A DNA stretch of 64,000 nt from Paenibacillus tengchongensis (GCF_008973665.1 NZ_WACP01000012.1:1-64000), one strand, 5' to 3'; positions 43,581-52,804 are shown, counted from the first letter of the stretch. Numbers and translations are program-made. The notes: generated from the letters alone by a model not told the origin.

Positions 43581-44878
43581 AGTGCTTTCAGGGCATTGTA
43601 ATGCCCCTCAATCGTAGCATCGATATCCGCCTCGCTGTGCACGGCGGACACGAACATGCCTTCGAACTGCGACGGCGGCACGCTGATGCCCTGATCCAGC
43701 ATCTTGCCGAAATAACGGCGGAACAGGTCCAGGTTGCTGGTCTTGGCCGTTTCAAAGTTGATGACCGGCCCTTCCGTGAAGAACGGGCACACCATTGAAC
43801 CGACTCGGTTAATGGTCAGCGGGATACCCAGCTCCTCGCTGTTCTTCCTCAGTCCCGCTTCGAGACGCGCGCCGAGATTTTCCAGCCGGTCGTAGACCTC
43901 CGGCGTCAGCAGCTTCAATGTGCTGTAGCCCGCTGTCATTGCCAGCGGATTGCCGCTGAGCGTTCCCGCCTGATAGATCGGACCGGAGGGAGCGATTTGC
44001 TCCATGATCTCTCTTTTGCCGCCGTAGGCTCCGACCGGAAGACCGCCGCCGATCACCTTGCCGAAGCAGGTCAGATCGGGCTCGATGCCGAATCTGCCCT
44101 GCGCGCAGCTGTAGCCCACGCGGAAGCCTGTCATCACTTCGTCAAAAATCAGCAGCGCCCCGTACCCCGTCGTCACCTTCCGCAGTCCCTCCAGGAAGCC
44201 CGGCTGCGGCGGCACCACGCCCATGTTGCCGGCCACCGGCTCAACAATGACTGCGGCAATATCATTGCCGTAACGTTCAAAAGCAACCTTCGCGCTCTCC
44301 AGATCGTTGTACGGCACAGTGATCGTATTGGAGGCTACGCCCTCAGGCACGCCCGGGCTGTCGGGCAGCCCCAGGGTAGCGACACCGGAGCCGGCCTTGA
44401 TCAGCAGGCTGTCAGCATGGCCGTGGTAGGAGCCTTCGAACTTGAGGATTTTGCTGCGTCCGGTATAGCCGCGGGCCAGCCGGATGGCGCTCATCGTCGC
44501 TTCTGTACCGGAGTTCACCATCCGTACGATATCCACCGAAGGGACCCGCTCCACGACCGTCTTGGCCATCTCCGTCTCCAGCAGCGTCGGCGCCCCGAAG
44601 CTTGTTCCTTTAACCGCCGCATCCTGCAGCGCCTTAACGACCTCCGGATGGGCATGTCCCATAATGAGCGGTCCCCAGGAGCAGACATAATCGATAAAGC
44701 TGTTGCCGTCGATATCGTAGATCCGCGGGCCGCTGCCGTGGTCCACATATACCGGGGTCAAGCCCACGGATTTGAACGCCCGCACCGGGCTGTTCACCCC
44801 GCCGGGAATATACTGCTTGGCTTCGTCAAAAGCCTTCCGGGAAGCCTCTTCCCGGCGCGATAAAGGCACATTGCCCAT
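43577..44878 (-). CDS. hemL: Glutamate-1-semialdehyde 2,1-aminomutase
   Basis: 433 residues. PLP enzyme converting glutamate-1-semialdehyde to 5-aminolevulinate. Family marks: PGGVNSPVRAFKSVG, NSGTEATMSAIRLARGYTGR, IFDEVMTGFRVG, and the PLP lysine in CFGKVIGGGLPVGAYGG. Start at 44878, with AGGAGTG nine bases upstream; 40 bp after hemB. Confidence 0.97.
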   Translation of the reverse strand: MGNVPLSRREEASRKAFDEAKQYIPGGVNSPVRAFKSVGLTPVYVDHGSGPRIYDIDGNSFIDYVCSWGPLIMGHAHPEVVKALQDAAVKGTSFGAPTLLETEMAKTVVERVPSVDIVRMVNSGTEATMSAIRLARGYTGRSKILKFEGSYHGHADSLLIKAGSGVATLGLPDSPGVPEGVASNTITVPYNDLESAKVAFERYGNDIAAVIVEPVAGNMGVVPPQPGFLEGLRKVTTGYGALLIFDEVMTGFRVGYSCAQGRFGIEPDLTCFGKVIGGGLPVGAYGGKREIMEQIAPSGPIYQAGTLSGNPLAMTAGYSTLKLLTPEVYDRLENLGARLEAGLRKNSEELGIPLTINRVGSMVCPFFTEGPVINFETAKTSNLDLFRRYFGKMLDQGISVPPSQFEGMFVSAVHSEADIDATIEGHYNALKAL

Positions 44879-44918
44879 AACTGAATTCACTCCTGTCCTA
44901 ATGTTGGCAAAGCTCCGC

Positions 44919-45917
44919 TTAGCCCTGCAGCCAGCGGGCCGCATCCTTGGCAAAATAAGTGATGATAATGTCCGCGCCGGCCCGCTTCATGCCGGTCAGC
45001 ATTTCCAGTACCACCGCTTTTTCATCGATCCAGCCCTGCTGCGCCGCAGCCTTGACCATCGAATATTCTCCGCTGACATTGTAGGCAACGAGCGGCAGAT
45101 CGAACTGGTCGCGGATGGTGCGGATAACGTCCAGATACGCCAGCGCCGGCTTCACCATCAGCATGTCCGCACCCTCCAGGACGTCGGAATCCGCTTCACG
45201 GATCGCTTCCCGCAGATTGGCAGGGTCCATCTGGTAGGTTTTGCGGTCGCCGAACTGCGGCGCCGAATCGGCAGCCTCGCGGAACGGGCCGTAGAAGGCC
45301 GACGCATATTTTACCGAGTAGGACATAATCGGAATATGCTCAAAGCCGTTCTCGTCCAGCCCCGTACGGATCGCCTGCACGAAGCCGTCCATCATGTTGG
45401 AGGGGGCAATGATATCCGCACCGGCCTGCGCCTGGGATACCGCCGTCTTCACCAGCAGCTCCAGCGAAGCGTCGTTGATGACATCCCCGTGCACCTTGCC
45501 GTCTAACACATGGGTATGTACCATGCCGCAGTGGCCGTGGTCAGTAAACTCACACAGACAGGTGTCGGCAACCACCAGCAGATCAGGATACCATTCCTTG
45601 ATCAGCCGAGTCGCTTCCTGCACAATGCCGTCTTCGGCAAAAGCCGAGGAACCCACAGCATCCTTCGTCTCCGGAATCCCGAAGAGCAGCACGGCCGGGA
45701 TCCCCAGCGCCGCAATCTCGTCGACCTCCGCCTTCAGCGTGTCGAGCGAGAAGTGATACACGCCCGGCATGGAGCCGATCTCATTTTTCACCCCTGTTCC
45801 GTAAGTCACAAATATCGGCTGGATGAAATCCAGCTTGTTCAGCACCGTCTCGCGCACCATGCCGCGGATGCCGGCCGTACCGCGCAGACGGCGGTGCCGT
45901 ATGATAGGAAAACCCAT
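44919..45917 (-). CDS. hemB: Delta-aminolevulinic acid dehydratase (porphobilinogen synthase)
   Basis: 332 residues. Condenses two 5-aminolevulinate molecules. The zinc cysteine cluster DTCLCEFTDHGHCG is present, so it is the zinc-dependent type. Schiff-base lysines lie in MSYSVKYAS and LMVKPALAY. Start at 45917 with GGGAGG nine bases upstream. Separated from the cobA/hemD fusion by about 300 bp holding a hairpin array. Confidence 0.97.
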   Translation of the reverse strand: MGFPIIRHRRLRGTAGIRGMVRETVLNKLDFIQPIFVTYGTGVKNEIGSMPGVYHFSLDTLKAEVDEIAALGIPAVLLFGIPETKDAVGSSAFAEDGIVQEATRLIKEWYPDLLVVADTCLCEFTDHGHCGMVHTHVLDGKVHGDVINDASLELLVKTAVSQAQAGADIIAPSNMMDGFVQAIRTGLDENGFEHIPIMSYSVKYASAFYGPFREAADSAPQFGDRKTYQMDPANLREAIREADSDVLEGADMLMVKPALAYLDVIRTIRDQFDLPLVAYNVSGEYSMVKAAAQQGWIDEKAVVLEMLTGMKRAGADIIITYFAKDAARWLQG

Positions 45918-46015
45918 GTTGTATATCCTCCCTAAAGTTGTCTGCAGACAGCTGTTTGGCGTTACATAACGCCTTGCCTGCTTCATATTTGATTGCTTAC
46001 CGCAAGGGTCAAGCC

Positions 46016-46204
46016 ATAACTGTATTTAGTACAACTAAATCCCTGTAAAAGCCCGCCAACCCCCGCATAGCTGCATTTCATACAACTAATATGAGAGCAC
46101 AATCCGCCATTTCTCTTCCACCCGGACAAATAACTGTACAAAATACATCTATCGCCCAATATCCTGCCTGCAAGCTCAAAATAGCTGTACCACTTGCAGT
46201 TATC
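46016..46204. repeat. Array of four short hairpin repeats between cobA/hemD and hemB
   Basis: Units at 46016-46038, 46067-46090, 46130-46151 and 46181-46204 follow the pattern ATARCTGYAYTTMRTRCARYTA, an 8-bp stem with a 4-5 base loop. Stem positions change in pairs, often through G-U (AACTGTA/TACAACT, AGCTGCA/TACAACT, AGCTGT/GCAGTTA). The third unit is degenerate. The array fills most of the 303-bp gap 45918-46220, where no gene is seen. Confidence 0.7.
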
Positions 46205-46220
46205 TTCAGTAACCGTCAGC

Positions 46221-47768
46221 TTACTTCAGGCGCGTCGCGGCGTTCCAGTTACACAGCTCCTGCACCAATCCTTCGATCGTCGCTTCTCCGGCAAGCAATC
46301 CAGGTGCAAAACCCGCCTCTACTGCCGTCTGTTCAGTCACCGGGCCGATGCAGGCAATCTTGATGTCCCGCAGCAACTCCAGCGGATTCTCCGGCCCCAT
46401 GCGCTTTAGGATCTCCATAAAATTGCGTACCGTCGAGGAACTGGTAAAAGTAATGGCATGAATCCGCTTCTCCTCGAGCAGCCGCAGCAGCTCTATATCA
46501 TCCTCGCCGGTAACCACCGTCTCGTAGGTATCGATCTCCGTGACCTCAAGCCCGAGCTCCCGGAGCTTGTCCGGCAGCCATTCGCGCGCCAGATCGCCGC
46601 GCGGCAGCAGCACCTTCTGCCCCGGCTGCAGCTCGCTGCCGAAGGTCTCGAGCAGCCCTTCCGCCTGGAAGCGGGCGGGCAGCTCGCCTGCCACCAGCCC
46701 GCGCTCCGCCAGCGCCTCGGCTGTGGCCGGGCCCACCGCGCCGATGCGCGCGCGGTGCAGGGACCGGATGTCCACCTTCTGCTCCGCCAGGTGGCGCCAG
46801 AAGAACTCCACGCCGTTCACGCTCGTAAAGAACACCCAATCGAAGTCGTGCAGCGCACCGAGCGCTTCGGCAATGGCGGCTTTCTTCCCGGCGTCCTCCG
46901 GCATGACCGTCTCGATCACCGGGAACTCGTAAGGCTCCCCGCCGAGCTCCTCGATCAGCTCCACCAGCTCGCTGGCCTGGCTGCGCGCCCGGGTCACCAC
47001 GATCCGTTTGCCGAACAGCGGCAGCGCCTCCGCCCACATCAACAACTCACGCTGACGCACCACCTCGCCGACCACAATGACGGCAGGCGGCTGGAAATCC
47101 GCCGCTTTAACCTTCTCCTCAATATCGGACAACGTACCCGTCAGCGTCTCCTGATCGGCGCGTGTGCCCCAGCGAACCAGCGCCACCGGCGTTTCCGGCG
47201 GCCGCCCGTGCTTCATCAGCTGCTCGCTGATGTAACCGATTTTGGCGACGCCCATCAAGAACACCAGTGTGCCTGTCGCATTGGTCACTTTATCCCAATG
47301 GATCGAATGATCCAGCTTATCCGGACTTTCATGTCCTGTAATAATCGACAAGGAAGAGGCCAGGTCCCGGTGGGTGACCGGAATGCCGGCATAAGCCGGA
47401 ACACTGATCGCCGAAGTAATGCCCGGAACAATCTCATATGGGATGCCATGCCGCCGGAGCAGCTCCGCCTCTTCGCCGACACGGCCGAAGATCGTCGGGT
47501 CTCCTCCTTTAAGCCGCACCACCGTCTTGCCCTCCAGCGCCAGATCCGCCAGCAGCTGATTGATCTCCTCTTGCTTCATCGTATGGCGGTCGGTCGTTTT
47601 GCCGACGTAGATCTTTTGCCCGCCGGGCTTCATCCATTTCAGCAGCCGCGGACTGGCCAGCCGGTCGTAGACCAGCACATCGGCCTTGCGGATGCACTCC
47701 ATCCCCTTAATAGTAATCAGCTTCGCATCGCCCGGACCTGCACCTACCAGGTATACCTTCCCCTTCAT
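46221..47768 (-). CDS. Fused uroporphyrinogen-III C-methyltransferase / uroporphyrinogen-III synthase
   Basis: 515 residues. Residues 1-245 are SUMT (CobA): VYLVGAGPGDAKLITIKG, VVRLKGGDPTIFGRVGEE, PGITSAISVPAYAGIPVTHR. Residues about 255-510 are HemD: GKRIVVTRARSQASELVELI, ending with ITFTSSSTVRNF and CIGPVTEQTA. HemD cyclises hydroxymethylbilane to uroporphyrinogen III. The CobA half methylates it toward precorrin-2 and siroheme. The ATG at 47777 overlaps the hemC stop (ATGA), but the second ATG at 47768 has AAGGGG nine bases before it and is preferred. Confidence 0.95.
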   Translation of the reverse strand: MKGKVYLVGAGPGDAKLITIKGMECIRKADVLVYDRLASPRLLKWMKPGGQKIYVGKTTDRHTMKQEEINQLLADLALEGKTVVRLKGGDPTIFGRVGEEAELLRRHGIPYEIVPGITSAISVPAYAGIPVTHRDLASSLSIITGHESPDKLDHSIHWDKVTNATGTLVFLMGVAKIGYISEQLMKHGRPPETPVALVRWGTRADQETLTGTLSDIEEKVKAADFQPPAVIVVGEVVRQRELLMWAEALPLFGKRIVVTRARSQASELVELIEELGGEPYEFPVIETVMPEDAGKKAAIAEALGALHDFDWVFFTSVNGVEFFWRHLAEQKVDIRSLHRARIGAVGPATAEALAERGLVAGELPARFQAEGLLETFGSELQPGQKVLLPRGDLAREWLPDKLRELGLEVTEIDTYETVVTGEDDIELLRLLEEKRIHAITFTSSSTVRNFMEILKRMGPENPLELLRDIKIACIGPVTEQTAVEAGFAPGLLAGEATIEGLVQELCNWNAATRLK

Positions 47769-47773
47769 CCCAC

Positions 47774-48724
47774 TCATCCCCTTACATCTGCCAAAATCTT
47801 CTCTGCACCCCTGGCAATCAGCTTGCCGGCGACCTCTTGACCGAGCCGCACAGGGTCCCCACCCGTGCAGGTCTCCTTAAGAATCAGCGAGCCGTCAGGC
47901 ATGCCGACCATGCCGGTCAACGTGATATGTTGAGCCCCGGCATCCCCGTCAGCGTCTCCCTCCAGCACGGCGAACGCACCGATCGGCACCTGGCAGCCGC
48001 CGTTCAGCGTGCCCAGGAACGAGCGCTCCGCTGCAACGGTCAGCGCGGTCTGCTCGTCATTGTAGAGCTGCAGCAGCTTGCGCAGCTCGGTATCATCCCC
48101 GCGGCATTCAATGCCCAGCGCCCCCTGGCCGACGGCCGGGATGCAGCTCTCCTGCGGCAGATAGGCCGTGATCTTATCCTGCCAGCCCATGCGGGACAGT
48201 CCCGCCGCCGCGAGCAGGATGGCGTCGTATTCGCCGTCCTCCAGCTTCCGCAGGCGCGAGTCGATATTCCCGCGCACGGGGCGGATGACAAAATCCGGCC
48301 GCAGCGCGGCCAGCTGGCTGGAGCGGCGCAGGCTGCTGGTGCCCACAACGGCACCCTGCGGCAGCTCATCCAGCGGAACGCCGCCGCGGGAGATGAGGCA
48401 ATCGCGCGGATCCACGCGCTTCGGCACCGCGCCGTTGACCAGCCCCTCGGGAAGCTCGGACGGCATATCCTTCATGCTGTGCACCGCCATGTCGATCTCC
48501 TCCGCGAGCATCGCCTGTTCGATCTCCTTGACGAACAGCCCTTTGCCGCCGACCTTGGACAAGGTCACGTCCAGAATGCGGTCGCCTTTGGTGATGATTT
48601 TTTGCACCTCGAAGCTAAACCCGAATCCGTGCTCAGCGCTCAGACGCTCCAGATCGGCTATCACCTGCCCGGTCTGGGTAAGGGCCAAGGCACTTTGCCT
48701 GCTGCCAACAATAATTTTACGCAT
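47774..48724 (-). CDS. hemC: Hydroxymethylbilane synthase (porphobilinogen deaminase)
   Basis: 316 residues. Polymerises four porphobilinogens. MRKIIVGSRQSALALTQTGQV at the N-terminus, Arg-rich cofactor site (GTSSLRRSSQL), and the dipyrromethane cysteine in LNGGCQVPIGAFA. Start at 48724, GGGAGG eleven bases upstream. Overlaps or abuts the cobA/hemD fusion. Confidence 0.97.
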   Translation of the reverse strand: MRKIIVGSRQSALALTQTGQVIADLERLSAEHGFGFSFEVQKIITKGDRILDVTLSKVGGKGLFVKEIEQAMLAEEIDMAVHSMKDMPSELPEGLVNGAVPKRVDPRDCLISRGGVPLDELPQGAVVGTSSLRRSSQLAALRPDFVIRPVRGNIDSRLRKLEDGEYDAILLAAAGLSRMGWQDKITAYLPQESCIPAVGQGALGIECRGDDTELRKLLQLYNDEQTALTVAAERSFLGTLNGGCQVPIGAFAVLEGDADGDAGAQHITLTGMVGMPDGSLILKETCTGGDPVRLGQEVAGKLIARGAEKILADVRG

Positions 48725-49229
48725 GATTATCTCTTCCTCCCGTAACTGCATCTGGTAACGCCATCCGCTCCGCTGACTACCAGCGTAAGCTGTGCCGCCA
48801 TCTGCGTGGCCCGTCTTATTATGTACATCCTTATTGACGATCGTGCGTGCAACTATAGAGAATACCGCAACTGTCGGCAAGCATATACAACAGCTGCCAG
48901 CAAGCATATACAACCTGTTGCGTATATCTTTTGCTTAAGTTTCAGTTTTTGCTCAGTTTCAGTTTAGCTTTAGTTTCAGCTTCAATTTAGCTCAGACTCG
49001 CACCCTCGCTCGTACATTGCCTCTTCTAATATTACCCGGTTCTTCCGTTGTCCCACTCCTTATGGTCCAACGTTCCCGGTTCGCATCAATCGAGGCCGCA
49101 AACGTCCTCACGGATCGCGGCTCATAACAATCCATGCTGTTAACCCATTGCGGTTCGCGGATCTTGATTCATGGCTCACAATTCATAGCAATCCATGCTG
49201 TAATCTCCACACGAATCGTGGATCGCAGC
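48725..49229. other. Intergenic stretch with simple repeats, including copies of a gene end
   Basis: 505 bp without a gene. A 22-bp motif around GCAAGCATATACAAC occurs twice near 48880-48915. A GTTTCAGTTT/TTTAGCT simple repeat spans about 48940-48995. From about 49120 a 61-bp repeat runs into the 3' end of the precorrin-2 dehydrogenase gene: CAATCCATGCTGT begins at 49128, 49189 and 49250. Confidence 0.75.
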
Positions 49230-49877
49230 TCACGGTTCACGGTTCGCAGCAATCCATGCTGTAATTTCGGCATCGCTCCACCGGGTAAAGGTACCCTGCC
49301 GCATCTCTTCCAGCACATCCAGCCCCGCGAGCCTGCGCAGCAGCTGCCCGCGATGCTCGGGCGAGGGCTCGCGCCGCTTGATCTCGCAGCGCAGCTCATG
49401 CAGGAAATCGAGGTAGGGCTCGTATTCCTCGCCCAGCACTCCGGCCAGCCGCTCGGTAATCCTCACGGCGGCTGCCGGTCCCGCGCCGGACGTGGACACG
49501 GCGACGGTCAGCCGCCCGCGGCGCAGCACCGCGGGCGTGATAAAGCTGCCCGCGTCCGCGCCGCTGGCCACGTTCACCGGGATGCCACGCTCGCGCGCCT
49601 CGCGGGCCACCGCCGCATTGACCGCCGCATCGCTGCTCGCGGCGTACACCAGGGCCGCTCCCTGGATGTCTCCGGGAGCATACCCCCGGCTGACCCAGGC
49701 CACGGCGCCGTCTCCGGCCAGCCGTGTGAGCCGCCCCGTCAGCCCGGGGCTGACAACCACCAGCGATGCTCCGCTCTCCAGCAGCCCGTCAACCTTGCGC
49801 TCTGCCACCGTCCCGCCGCCGACGACCACAACCCGGCAATGCTCGAGATCGAGCATCACCGGCACTAACTTTTTCAT
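49230..49877 (-). CDS. Precorrin-2 dehydrogenase / sirohydrochlorin ferrochelatase-like (siroheme synthase N-domain)
   Basis: 215 residues, the short CysG-B / SirC-YlnF type. Rossmann motif VVVVGGGTVAERKVDGLLESGA near residue 16, then DAGSFITPAVLRRGRLTVAVSTSGAGP and the helical C-terminal domain. It oxidises precorrin-2 to sirohydrochlorin; iron insertion by this protein is not certain. Placed inside the haem operon, it supplies the step after the CobA half of the fusion. Its last codons (EITAWIAANREP) are repeated downstream of the stop. Confidence 0.9.
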   Translation of the reverse strand: MKKLVPVMLDLEHCRVVVVGGGTVAERKVDGLLESGASLVVVSPGLTGRLTRLAGDGAVAWVSRGYAPGDIQGAALVYAASSDAAVNAAVAREARERGIPVNVASGADAGSFITPAVLRRGRLTVAVSTSGAGPAAAVRITERLAGVLGEEYEPYLDFLHELRCEIKRREPSPEHRGQLLRRLAGLDVLEEMRQGTFTRWSDAEITAWIAANREP

Positions 49878-50443
49878 CCGGCTTCACTCCGCTTCAACCG
49901 CTAATTACACCTTACTCCTGACGCCGGCAGTGCTGCAAACCTTCGTAGGCCTCGTTGTGCCATTTGCCTGGTACTCGCTACTTCATTCTCTCCCAGTAAA
50001 CCTTTATGCTCTCAAGCGCCATATTACCAAGTCCCTCATGTTCCTCAAGTTCCCAAGTACCTCATCTTCCCAAGTACTTCAGTCCCACAAGCAACTCTAC
50101 TCAGCTGCAAAAACCTTTATGCAGCAGGTAGGCGCGGCAAATTAGAGGCAAAAACTACCACTAACTCCTGTTCTCCCCCGGACTCACAGGAATAGAGATA
50201 AAAACTGCCTCTAATTTCCCGAAAAAGTCCGTTTTCGGTGAATCCCATCAAATTAGTGGTAGAAAATACCACTAATTCACCGAAATCAGGCCACTGGCTG
50301 AAATTAGAGGCAGAAAATGCCTCTATTCCAGCATCAGCCTGTTCCGGTGTTCTTCAGCATAGCATGGAGCAAACAGAAGCACCTATGCATATCTAAGATA
50401 CACGCTGATGCTGGCATAACGCCTAACGCGATAAATCTCCCCC
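49878..50443. other. 566-bp spacer between hemX and precorrin-2 dehydrogenase
   Basis: No gene. 49990-50100 is pyrimidine-rich with repeated CCAAGT(A/C)C and CTCAAG pieces. 50139-50327 is a structured hairpin array listed separately. The segment 50340-50440 shows nothing notable. Confidence 0.6.
50139..50327. repeat. Array of hairpin repeats with paired stem changes
   Basis: Four 27-28-bp palindromic units are at 50139-50166, 50191-50217, 50250-50277 and 50301-50327, spaced 51-59 bp. Unit 3 has stem TTAGTGGTA / TACCACTAA and unit 4 TTAGAGGCA / TGCCTCTA, so stem bases change together. Units 1 and 2 combine arms of different types. Between them lie further inverted repeats: CCGAAAA/TTTTCGG at about 50219-50237, and TTTCGGTGAAT (about 50233-50243) / ATTCACCGAAA (about 50274-50284) enclosing unit 3. 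Confidence 0.85.
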
Positions 50444-51265
50444 TCATCCCCAGCCATGGAAGTCCGAGAACGAGTTGAGCAGGAAATTAAGGATCAGGAA
50501 GGCGTAGCCCGAGATCGCCCAGCGGGCCATAGCGCTACCGCCGTACCTTCCGAGACGCCTGAGCACCATATAGGTTATGTAGATCCCGAGCGCCACAAGC
50601 GTCGTAATAACTTTGGTATCCTGAAAGAGCGGTGTACGTCCTTCCGAGATAATGGAGATACCGGCCAGGACAAGGGAAACAATCAGCAGCGGAACCCCGG
50701 TATATACAGCCGTACGCGAATATTTGTCCATCGTCTCCAGACTGGGCAGACGGCGCATCCGGTCATCCCATTTCTTAATCTTCAGCCTGCGGTGCAGGAA
50801 TAAATACATTATCGCAAATACCGTGGCCAGTGTCAGTGCGCCAAAGCTCAGATTGGCCAAAATCACATGCAGCGCCAGCCAGCCATGCACCGCATTCCAG
50901 CTCTGCAGCGTATGATCCTCCGCTGTCAGCCACACCCGGTTCAGAAGAAATACGCTGAAGCCGGCCACACTCAGCAGCAGCAGCGTAAATTCCCCGCCCC
51001 GGGTGAACGACAGCGCCAGTGAGGTCAGCACGATAATAAAAGCAAACCAGAACAGAAAATCATACGGCGTAAAGATCGGCAATCCGCCTTCCTGCGCGAA
51101 ACGGATGGCCAGCCCGGAGATCTGCAGCAGTCCCACAACAGCAAGAAGCCCTGTGCCCAGCCGCTTACCGCCCGGATTGCGCTTCAGGCAATCCGAGAAA
51201 ACAAACAGCAGGCTCAGGGCATATAGCAACAGAGCGGCATCATATATTCCGTCCAGCAGCCGCAT
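50444..51265 (-). CDS. hemX: HemX / CcsA-like membrane protein
   Basis: 273 residues, eight membrane helices. The CcsA-type core has HGWLALHVILANLSFGALTLATVFAIMYL, given here by its anchors HGWLALH and FGALTLA. HemX of B. subtilis lowers the amount of glutamyl-tRNA reductase; it is related to cytochrome c assembly proteins. ATG at 51265 is six bases after the hemA stop, indicating the hemA-hemX operon. Confidence 0.92.
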   Translation of the reverse strand: MRLLDGIYDAALLLYALSLLFVFSDCLKRNPGGKRLGTGLLAVVGLLQISGLAIRFAQEGGLPIFTPYDFLFWFAFIIVLTSLALSFTRGGEFTLLLLSVAGFSVFLLNRVWLTAEDHTLQSWNAVHGWLALHVILANLSFGALTLATVFAIMYLFLHRRLKIKKWDDRMRRLPSLETMDKYSRTAVYTGVPLLIVSLVLAGISIISEGRTPLFQDTKVITTLVALGIYITYMVLRRLGRYGGSAMARWAISGYAFLILNFLLNSFSDFHGWG

Positions 51266-51271
51266 CCCCGG

Positions 51272-52663
51272 TCACCCGCCGAGCACGCCTGCAGGAGCAA
51301 ACACCGTCTTGGGCACGGTGAACTCACTGACGGCAGAACGTTCCTGGACGGCAGGCTGCACAGGGGAAGGGCTTCCGCCTTCCGGCCCGGAATCCACCCG
51401 CTCCTGGAGCGCAAAGATTTGCGTAAAATAATCCAGTGCCTCATTGCCGTGCTTGCCGCCGGACAGCTCCTTGATCACATTGATCGGATCATGGAGCATC
51501 TGGTTCACCACACTCTTCATTAGGCGGCTGATCACCTTGCGCTGGTGCTCATCAAGCTCAGGCAGCTTCTTGAACAGGCTGTCGAGCGTGTCCTCATAGA
51601 TTCCGTTCGATTTATCCTGCAGGGCGCGGATCACCGGCCGTACGCCGAGCGTCTTCAGCCACAGCTGGAATTCGTCCATTTCGGCATCGATCATCACTTC
51701 GATCTTGGCCGCTTCGCTGCGGCGCATCTCCAGATTGCTCTCCACGATCCCTTCCAGGTCGTCGATGTCGTACAAGAACACGCCCTGTACCTGGGCTGCC
51801 GCCGGGTCGATATTGCGCGGCACGGCAATGTCGATCATGAAGAGTGGGCGCGAAGGCCGGCGCTTCATGCTGGCCGTTACCTGCTCCGCCGTCAGCAGGT
51901 AGCCGTTCGACCCGGCCGAGCTGATGACGATATCCACCTCTTCGAGGTGCTTCAGCGCATCCTCCAGCGTACTCGGCGTACCCGAGAACTTCTCGGCCAG
52001 CTCCGCCGCCCGCGACAGCGTACGGTTGGCGACGATGACCTCCGCCGCACCGCTCGTGTACAGATGCTTGACGGTAAGCTCGCTCATTTTGCCGGCGCCG
52101 AGGATCAGCACTTTTTTGCCGGTAAACGCCCCGAAGATCCGCTTGCCCAGCTCCACCGCCGCATAGCTGACCGAAACCGCACTTTCGCCGATCGAGGTCT
52201 CACTATGCGCGCGTTTGCCGAGCGTTACCGCCTGCTTGAACAGCCGGTTGAACCAGGTTCCAGTCACGCCCTCCTCCTGGGCGGTCAGGAACGCATTGCG
52301 CACCTGCCCCAAAATCTGCGTCTCCCCGATCACCATGGAATCCAGGCCGCAGGTTACGCGGAAGAGGTGGGCAATCGCCTGTTCATCCTCATATATATAC
52401 ATATGTTGTGTGAATTGATCACTTTTTACATGAAACCACTGCTCCATAAAGCTGCGGATAAAGTATCCGCACATATGCAGCCGGTCCACGACCACGTAAA
52501 TTTCCGTCCGGTTGCAGGTGGCGACGAGGACCCCTTCAAGCACGCTCTTGGTCTTCATTAGTTGGTGGAGCGCAGCGGGCAGATCCTGTTCCGCAAAAGC
52601 AAACTGCTCTCTCACTTCCACGGGAGCCGTACGGTAATTCAGGCCAACGACGACGATATGCAT
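51272..52663 (-). CDS. hemA: Glutamyl-tRNA reductase
   Basis: 463 residues. First enzyme of C5 tetrapyrrole synthesis, reducing Glu-tRNA to glutamate-1-semialdehyde. GLNYRTAPVEVREQ at the start, catalytic Cys50 in VATCNRTEIY, NADPH domain GKKVLILGAGKMSELTVKHL, and the C-terminal dimerisation helix. First gene of the minus-strand haem operon, diverging from RNase J. Confidence 0.97.
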   Translation of the reverse strand: MHIVVVGLNYRTAPVEVREQFAFAEQDLPAALHQLMKTKSVLEGVLVATCNRTEIYVVVDRLHMCGYFIRSFMEQWFHVKSDQFTQHMYIYEDEQAIAHLFRVTCGLDSMVIGETQILGQVRNAFLTAQEEGVTGTWFNRLFKQAVTLGKRAHSETSIGESAVSVSYAAVELGKRIFGAFTGKKVLILGAGKMSELTVKHLYTSGAAEVIVANRTLSRAAELAEKFSGTPSTLEDALKHLEEVDIVISSAGSNGYLLTAEQVTASMKRRPSRPLFMIDIAVPRNIDPAAAQVQGVFLYDIDDLEGIVESNLEMRRSEAAKIEVMIDAEMDEFQLWLKTLGVRPVIRALQDKSNGIYEDTLDSLFKKLPELDEHQRKVISRLMKSVVNQMLHDPINVIKELSGGKHGNEALDYFTQIFALQERVDSGPEGGSPSPVQPAVQERSAVSEFTVPKTVFAPAGVLGG

Positions 52664-52804
52664 CGCTAGTTCACCATCCTAATCTCTAATCGTTGCTGCA
52701 GATATTTCTACTATTAAAAATATATCCTAAACATAAATTCCCCATTTACTGTGTTAAGTATATCACATGAAAATGGAGCTTCTTACGAAACCTTTGAACT
52801 CTTT

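Noticed and set aside
46458..47840. 460-codon open frame opposite the cobA/hemD fusion
   Set aside because: Antisense shadow of a gene with clear SUMT and HemD motifs.
50139..50327. CRISPR array
   Set aside because: Units are palindromic but vary in sequence, and the intervals are themselves inverted repeats; no cas genes are in the window.
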